A stretch of DNA of 64,000 nt from Pogona vitticeps (lineage: Eukaryota; Chordata; Lepidosauria; Squamata; Agamidae): assembly GCF_051106095.1 (NCBI RefSeq), contig NC_135791.1, forward strand, positions 10,454,501 to 10,518,500, written 5' to 3'. The position numbers were made by a program, and so were the translations under genes. Within the stretch, counting starts at the first letter, position 1. Each line of letters starts with the position of its first letter. Positions 58,934 through 64,000 of the stretch are shown here, piece by piece. The notes beneath the pieces are model-generated. The model ran no database searches and was not told the DNA's origin. It saw only the letters and a list, made by a program, of their open reading frames with translations.

Positions 58934-60560
58934 CTAAGGTATCTGTATATATGTTCTGAAACAGGCCCTCCTGTCTTCCACTGCCTCCCAGAGTTGGGTC
59001 AAATTCATGTTGGTCGCTTCGATGACACTGTCCAACCATCTCATCCTCTGTCGTCCCCTTCTCCTCTTGCCTTCACACTTTCCCAACATCAGGGTCTTTT
59101 CCAGGAAGTCTTCTCTTCTCATGAGATGGCCAAAGGATTGGAGCCTCAGCTTCAGGATCTGTCCTTCCAGTGAGCACTCAGGATTGATTTCCTTCAGAAC
59201 GGATAGGTTTGTTCTCCTTGCAGTCCAGGGGACTCTCAAGAGTCTCCTCCAGCACCACAGTTCAAAAGCATCAATTCTTCGGCGGTTAGCCTTCTTTATG
59301 GTCCAGTTCTTGCTTCCATACATTGCTACTGGAAAAACCATAGCTTTGACTATGCAGACCTTTATCGGCAAGGTGATCTCGACAACTTTTTAAGATGCTG
59401 TCTAGGTTTGTCATTGCTTTCCTCCCAAGAAGCAGGCATCTTTTAATTTCGTGGCTGCTGTCCCCATCTGCAGTGATCATGGAGCCCAAGAAAGTAAAAT
59501 CTGTCACTGCCTCCATATCTTCCCCTTCTATTTCCCAGGAGATGATGGGACCAATGGATATAATCTTAGTTCGTTTGATGTTGAGCTTCAGACCATTTTT
59601 GGCACTCTCCTCTTTCACTCTCATTAACAGGTTATTTAATTCCTCACCACTTTCTGCCATCAGAGTGGTATCATCTGCATATCTGAGGTTGTTGATATTT
59701 CTTCCGGCAATCTTAATTCAGGTTTGGGATTCCTCCAGTCCGGCCTTTCGCATGATGTATTCTGCATATTCTGCCTTGTTGTTAGCCATGCTTTCTAAGG
59801 CCTACTTGATTTCACTCTAAGATGTCTGGCTCATGGTCAGCAACCACACTATCTGGGTTGTCTGGGACATCCAGATCTTTCTGGTATATATAATTCCTCT
59901 GTCTATTCTTGCCACCTCTTCTTGATGTCTTCTGTTTCTGTTAGGTCCCCACCATTTTCGTTCTTTATCATGTTCATCTTTGCACAAAATGTTTCTTTAA
60001 TGTCCCCAATTTTCTTGAACAGATCTCTGTTTTTCCCCTTTCTATTATTTTCCTTTATTTCTTTGCACCGTTCATTTAAGAAGGTCCTCTTGTCTATTCT
60101 TGCTATTCTTTGGAAGTATGCTTTCAGTTTTCTGTAACTTTCCCTATCTCCCTTGCATTTTGTTTCCCTTCTCTTCTCTGCGATTTGTAAGGCCTCCTTT
60201 GACAGCCATTTTGCTTTCTTGCCTTTCCTTTTCTTTGGGATGGTTTTTGTTGCTGCCTCCTGTACAATGTTACGAGCCTCCATCCATAGTTCTTCTGGCA
60301 CTCTGTCTACCAAATCTGGCAATCTGTCTACCAAATTCCACTGTGTATTCATAAGGGATTTGGTCTGGATTATACCTGACTAGCCCAGTGGTTTTTCCTA
60401 CTTTCTTCAGTTTAAACTTGAGTTTTGCTATAAGAAGCAGATAATCACAGCTACAATCAGCTCCAGGTCTTGTTTTTCCTGACTGTATAGAGCTTCTCCA
60501 TCTTTGGCCGCTCTTCCTCAGTAACATCTTGGACGCCTTCCGACCTGAGGGGCTCATCTT
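58934..60560 (-). mobile_element. BovB LINE, internally deleted
   Basis: On the minus strand it carries the region before the RT (KKRKGKKAKWLSKEALQIAE), a YADDTTLMAESGEEL catalytic motif near 59,650-59,690, TDFTFLGSMITADGDSSHEI, and the C-terminal ELWCWRRLLRVPWTARRTNL and GKRRRGRQRMRW. The RT finger/palm part upstream of YADD is missing, the frame is broken in several places, and both the endonuclease and the extreme 3' tail are absent. RTE clade; an old copy. Confidence 0.88.
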
Positions 60561-61455
60561 CCAGCGTCATATCTTTTAGCCTTTTATTTCTGTCCATGTG
60601 GTTTTTTTGGCAAAGATACTGGAGTGGCATTGCCAATTCCTACTCCAGGTGGATTGCGTTTAGTCAGAACTCTCCACTATGACCTGTCCATCTTGGGTGT
60701 CCCTGCATGGCATAGCCCATAGCTTCTCTGAATTACTCAAGCCCCTTCGCCACAACAAGGCAGCAATCCATGAAGGGGATACATTTAAATAGATTGATAT
60801 AAAAAAGGAGGAAAAATAAATGCTTCAAATGGTCCATGTGATTGGCCTCTCGGGCTTTATGTAACTCTTGTTCCAGTCATCTATGAGGAATCACGAATAA
60901 CTGAGCGCTGTCTTGACTCCCTTCGCTTCTCTTTTCTGCAGCCAATGTGGTTCCTCTTGAGATAAGGAATGTTGTTTGCTTTGGACATCACCTCTCCCTA
61001 GTGAACAGGAAATGTGCATTGACAGGGCAGGAAATTCCTGTGAACCACAAGGAACTAGAGACCTTCACTGGCTTGCCTGCATCTCTGTGCAGGTTTTTAT
61101 TTAGAGCATTTAGGCAGCAGCCCACAATCTTATACGGATGACCTGAAAATAAATACTTTCAAGAAGGTGTGTGTAGAATAGGATTGCATTCCAAATTTAT
61201 GGAACCAGCTAAATGGTCATGTGGCCAGTGGCCCTTCCATAAGACTACAGAACAGAAGAGAACCAGAAGTTGAGCTGTTGTATCTCTTCTGCCATTGGCT
61301 CAACCTCACCGGTCACCTAGTAGCCGGCAAACATCTGGTGTATCTGAATTATTTCCATCACAACTGGCAATGATAAAAACTGCACTAGTGTGTGGCCCTG
61401 CTTTTTTTTCCCTTTGTCCTTTTTGTCCCTTTTCCTTTTGTTTTATGCCTTATTA
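60561..61455. other. No gene recognised
   Basis: About 60,561-60,730 may still be the BovB 5' side. 60,930-61,140 has an open frame of 64 codons with no match I know. Confidence 0.35.
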
Positions 61456-61461
61456 GATAAC

Positions 61462-61765
61462 AAACCTATCCATTCTAAAGGAAATCAACCCTGAGTGCTC
61501 ACTGGAAGGACAGATCCTGAGGCTGAGGCTCCAATCCTTTGGCCATCTCATAAGAACAGAAGACTCCCTGGAAAAGACCCTGATGTTGGGAAAGTGTGAA
61601 GGCAAGAGGAGAAGGGGACGACGGAGGACGAGATGGATGGGCAGTCATTGAAGCAACCAACATGAATCTGACCAAACACCTGGAGGCAGTGGAGGATAAG
61701 AGGGCCTGGCGTGCTCTGGTCCATGGGGTCACGAAGAGTCGGACACGACTGAACGACAACAAGAT
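61462..61765 (+). mobile_element. BovB LINE, 3' end fragment
   Basis: GAAATCAACCCTGAGTGCTC, AGAGGAGAAGGGGACGACG, AACATGAATCTGACCAAAC and GGTCACGAAGAGTCGGACAC: the 3' end of BovB, in inverted orientation to the copy at 58,934. Confidence 0.85.
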
Positions 61766-61769
61766 TGCA

Positions 61770-62930
61770 TGCTTGAGGCCAAGGGGTATTTGAAAATGGT
61801 TATGAGAAATTTTCTGGCCGAAGAGGGGAGTAAAAATGTTTTCGATGATGCTGATTGCGAATATACTAATAAAATAATTGTTTATCTCTGCAGATGTAAG
61901 TGCTCCATTCAAATCTAAATTGATATGTGGATGCTAAGCAGCACCTGTATGTGTGTCTATGTGTGTGTGAGAGAGAGGGATGGAACACATTCATTCACAT
62001 GTATAAGAGCAAATAAGGATTCTGAAACTCTGGAGCACTTGGAGCACTTTTTTCTTCTGGAGAAAATGCAATCTGTAGAGGTTTTCAGATCTTGGAAATT
62101 AGTATTTATAAATACTTGATTCATTGCAATTAATTCCTCTTTTTTGCAATCATAAAAGCATCATTACAATTACTTTATGGTTTACAAGGGATAACTTGAC
62201 TCCTTTTGTAATGCAAATGTGACTGCTAAAGTTGCATTTCTAGTATTTATGCAGGTGTGGGCCTCCCTGAATAGAAGAAAAGGAGTATCTCATGACTCAA
62301 GCTATATTATGCTATCGTCCTGTGCTGTTTTGTGGCTGTGGAGGCGACAGCAGGTTGAACGAGAGGAAGGTATGCTTCATATCCCATTCCAAGGGTTTCA
62401 TTGTTTTTTAAGAAGTAATTATTGGGCAAATATTTTAGTGTATTTTTTAAATATAAGGGGAAAAACTAAAAACATTTTTATTATAACACCAGCTGCGTTG
62501 TGGGCTTTTGGAATTACAATTTCTGGAATATCTGGGGATGAATCAGACAGGAGCAAACAAGCTGCATGCATAACTAGGCAGTTCCTTCACAGCAAGCCAG
62601 ATTATCCCAGCCACTACAGGTATTCCTGTATAACAGAGGAGAAAATTGTGTGGGCCAAATTTTGTGGCTCCCTGTGCCCTCGCTAATTATTTTTCCACCA
62701 TAAGTGGAGAGTTGTATCTTCTGAGGCCTCCAGGGGTGTGTGATTAGCCATTGAAATGGTATCCTCACCAGGCATACACACTAGTAGAACATTTCACATC
62801 TCTTATCTCTGGCAGGTAGACAGTGCCTCAGTTTGCCTAATGGATCAGCCTCTAGTAGGTTAGCTATCATAACTAGTGATCCACAGTATACCCACATTGT
62901 GTTGATCTTAATTCATCCACTGATAGCAGG
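61770..62930. other. No gene recognised
   Basis: A 155-codon frame (62,219-62,686) has no recognisable family, no convincing splice context and ordinary composition; I treat it as chance. (GT)n and (GA)n runs near 61,950-61,978. Confidence 0.35.
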
Positions 62931-63690
62931 CATCCTTCAGTCTCGAGAGACTATGGTAACGTGCTCTGTATGGAGGACTTGGAACAGCATCTAGTGTGGC
63001 CAAGAAGGCCAATTCAAGAGTGACAATCCCTTCCACTCTGAAGACAAATACAATCTGTCCTCTGTCCAGCTCCCTGATTTTGCTGCTTTCAGGACTTCCT
63101 CTTTGCCTCGGCCTGCTGGATCAGGGTCTCTTCAAATTGGGAGAGGCTGCGATGCACTGCCTGCCTCCAGGCTGAACGCTCAGAGGTCAGGGTTTCCCAT
63201 CTGGTGAGATCCATTTCCAAGGCTGTCAGATCCCGCTTGCAGATATCCTTATATCACAGCTGTGGTCTCCCTCTGGGGCGATTTCCCTGCACTCATTCTC
63301 CATACAGGAGATCTTTTGGAATCCGACCATCAGCCATTCTCATGACATGCTCAAGCCAATGTACACATTGCTGTTTCAGTAATGTGTACATGCTAAAAAT
63401 TCCAGCTCGTTCTAGGACTACTCTGGAACTTTGATACCAAAAATGTGTCAGAGACAACACATATGGAACATGTTCAACTTTCTCTCCTGCCATGCACAAA
63501 GGGTCCAGGACTCACTGCCGTACAGGAATGTACTCAGGACACAGGCTCTATAGACCTGTATCTTGGTATATGCCGTCAGCTTCTTATTAAGCCATACCCT
63601 CTTTGTGAGTCTAGAGAACATGGTGGCTGCTTTGCCAATGCGTTTATCCAGCTCGACATCTAGGGAGAGATGATAGGCCACTGATAGGCC
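62930..63690 (-). mobile_element. RTE-like LINE, 3' part
   Basis: On the minus strand it reads AYTKIQVYRACVLSTFLYGS, then VVLERAGIFSMYTLLKQQ and MADGRIPKDLLYGE, the C-terminal end of a LINE protein, with a 3' end GAGACTGAAGGATGCC. Colinear reference for the inverted copy at 30,983-31,560. Clade uncertain. Confidence 0.7.
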
Positions 63691-64000
63691 TCACAGAAAA
63701 CATTTCATCCTTTTACACCCGTTGGATCAATGCAGGACAGTGCTGTGAGTCGGAAGTGCCTGGGAGGCTGTGAAAAAATAGGAAAACATTCTTTTCTGAT
63801 GACACACAAAAACTCTGTACTGATCATTCCAGATGTGGCCTGGGAGAGGGCGCCTCATAGCAGCCCCCAGAGACCACATGTGTCCCAAGCGCAGGATTCT
63901 ATCCTGCTGACTAAACCAGCTTATTAGTTTCGAGGCATCATTTGCTTGCGATGCCCTACACTCCACTCTCACAGCCCATCGCTCCAGAGTCCAGACCATG
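63691..64000. other. No feature recognised
   Basis: Open frames on both strands (63,727-63,999) without recognisable family. Confidence 0.3.

Noticed and set aside
62219-62686. 155-codon frame
   Set aside because: No homology, no splice signals, and a length not exceptional for a 64-kb window.

Overview
This window is nuclear DNA from a squamate reptile, most likely a lizard. The evidence is spliced vertebrate genes together with BovB, CR1 and L2 LINEs, tRNA-derived SINEs (one of the Sauria type with a BovB-like tail), and many short TA-flanked and hAT-type DNA transposon remnants.

Layout. 1-2,280 has no recognisable gene. 2,880-18,540 is a tandem array of at least 15 units. Each unit is built from partial exons of a CNNM-type magnesium transporter (closest to CNNM4 by eye), interrupted by a protein-like minisatellite of 37 or 39 codons. 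All sampled units share a 20-bp frame-breaking insertion, so the exon was probably damaged before it was amplified. 18,720-34,390 is repeat-rich and gene-free: a thoroughly decayed Ty3/Gypsy-type element, a roughly 2-kb internal repeat in three copies, a solo endogenous-retrovirus LTR nested in an older LINE-derived repeat, SINEs, and a LINE with an inverted 5' part.

Two host genes lie in the right half, both on the minus strand. At 34,395-39,936 is a spliced non-coding snoRNA host gene that I identify as the SNHG12 homologue. It has a TATA box, a 5'TOP-like start and no shared reading frame between exons. Its introns hold one C/D snoRNA (SNORD99-like, with a 13-nt match to 28S rRNA) and three H/ACA snoRNA candidates, in the order I recall for the human gene. 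At 42,019-57,085 is TRNAU1AP (SECp43), an RNA-binding protein of the selenocysteine tRNA pathway. Nine coding exons with consistent phases predict 286 residues. Its intron 6 holds a CR1 carcass containing a SINE and an L2 copy with an uninterrupted RT frame; introns 3 and 8 plus the neighbouring intron hold TA-flanked MITEs.

57,600-64,000, upstream of TRNAU1AP, contains only repeats: BovB fragments in both orientations and another LINE.

The two observations most worth pursuing are the CNNM exon and minisatellite array, and an 87-codon in-frame open extension upstream of TRNAU1AP exon 8 that begins at its own splice-acceptor-like site.
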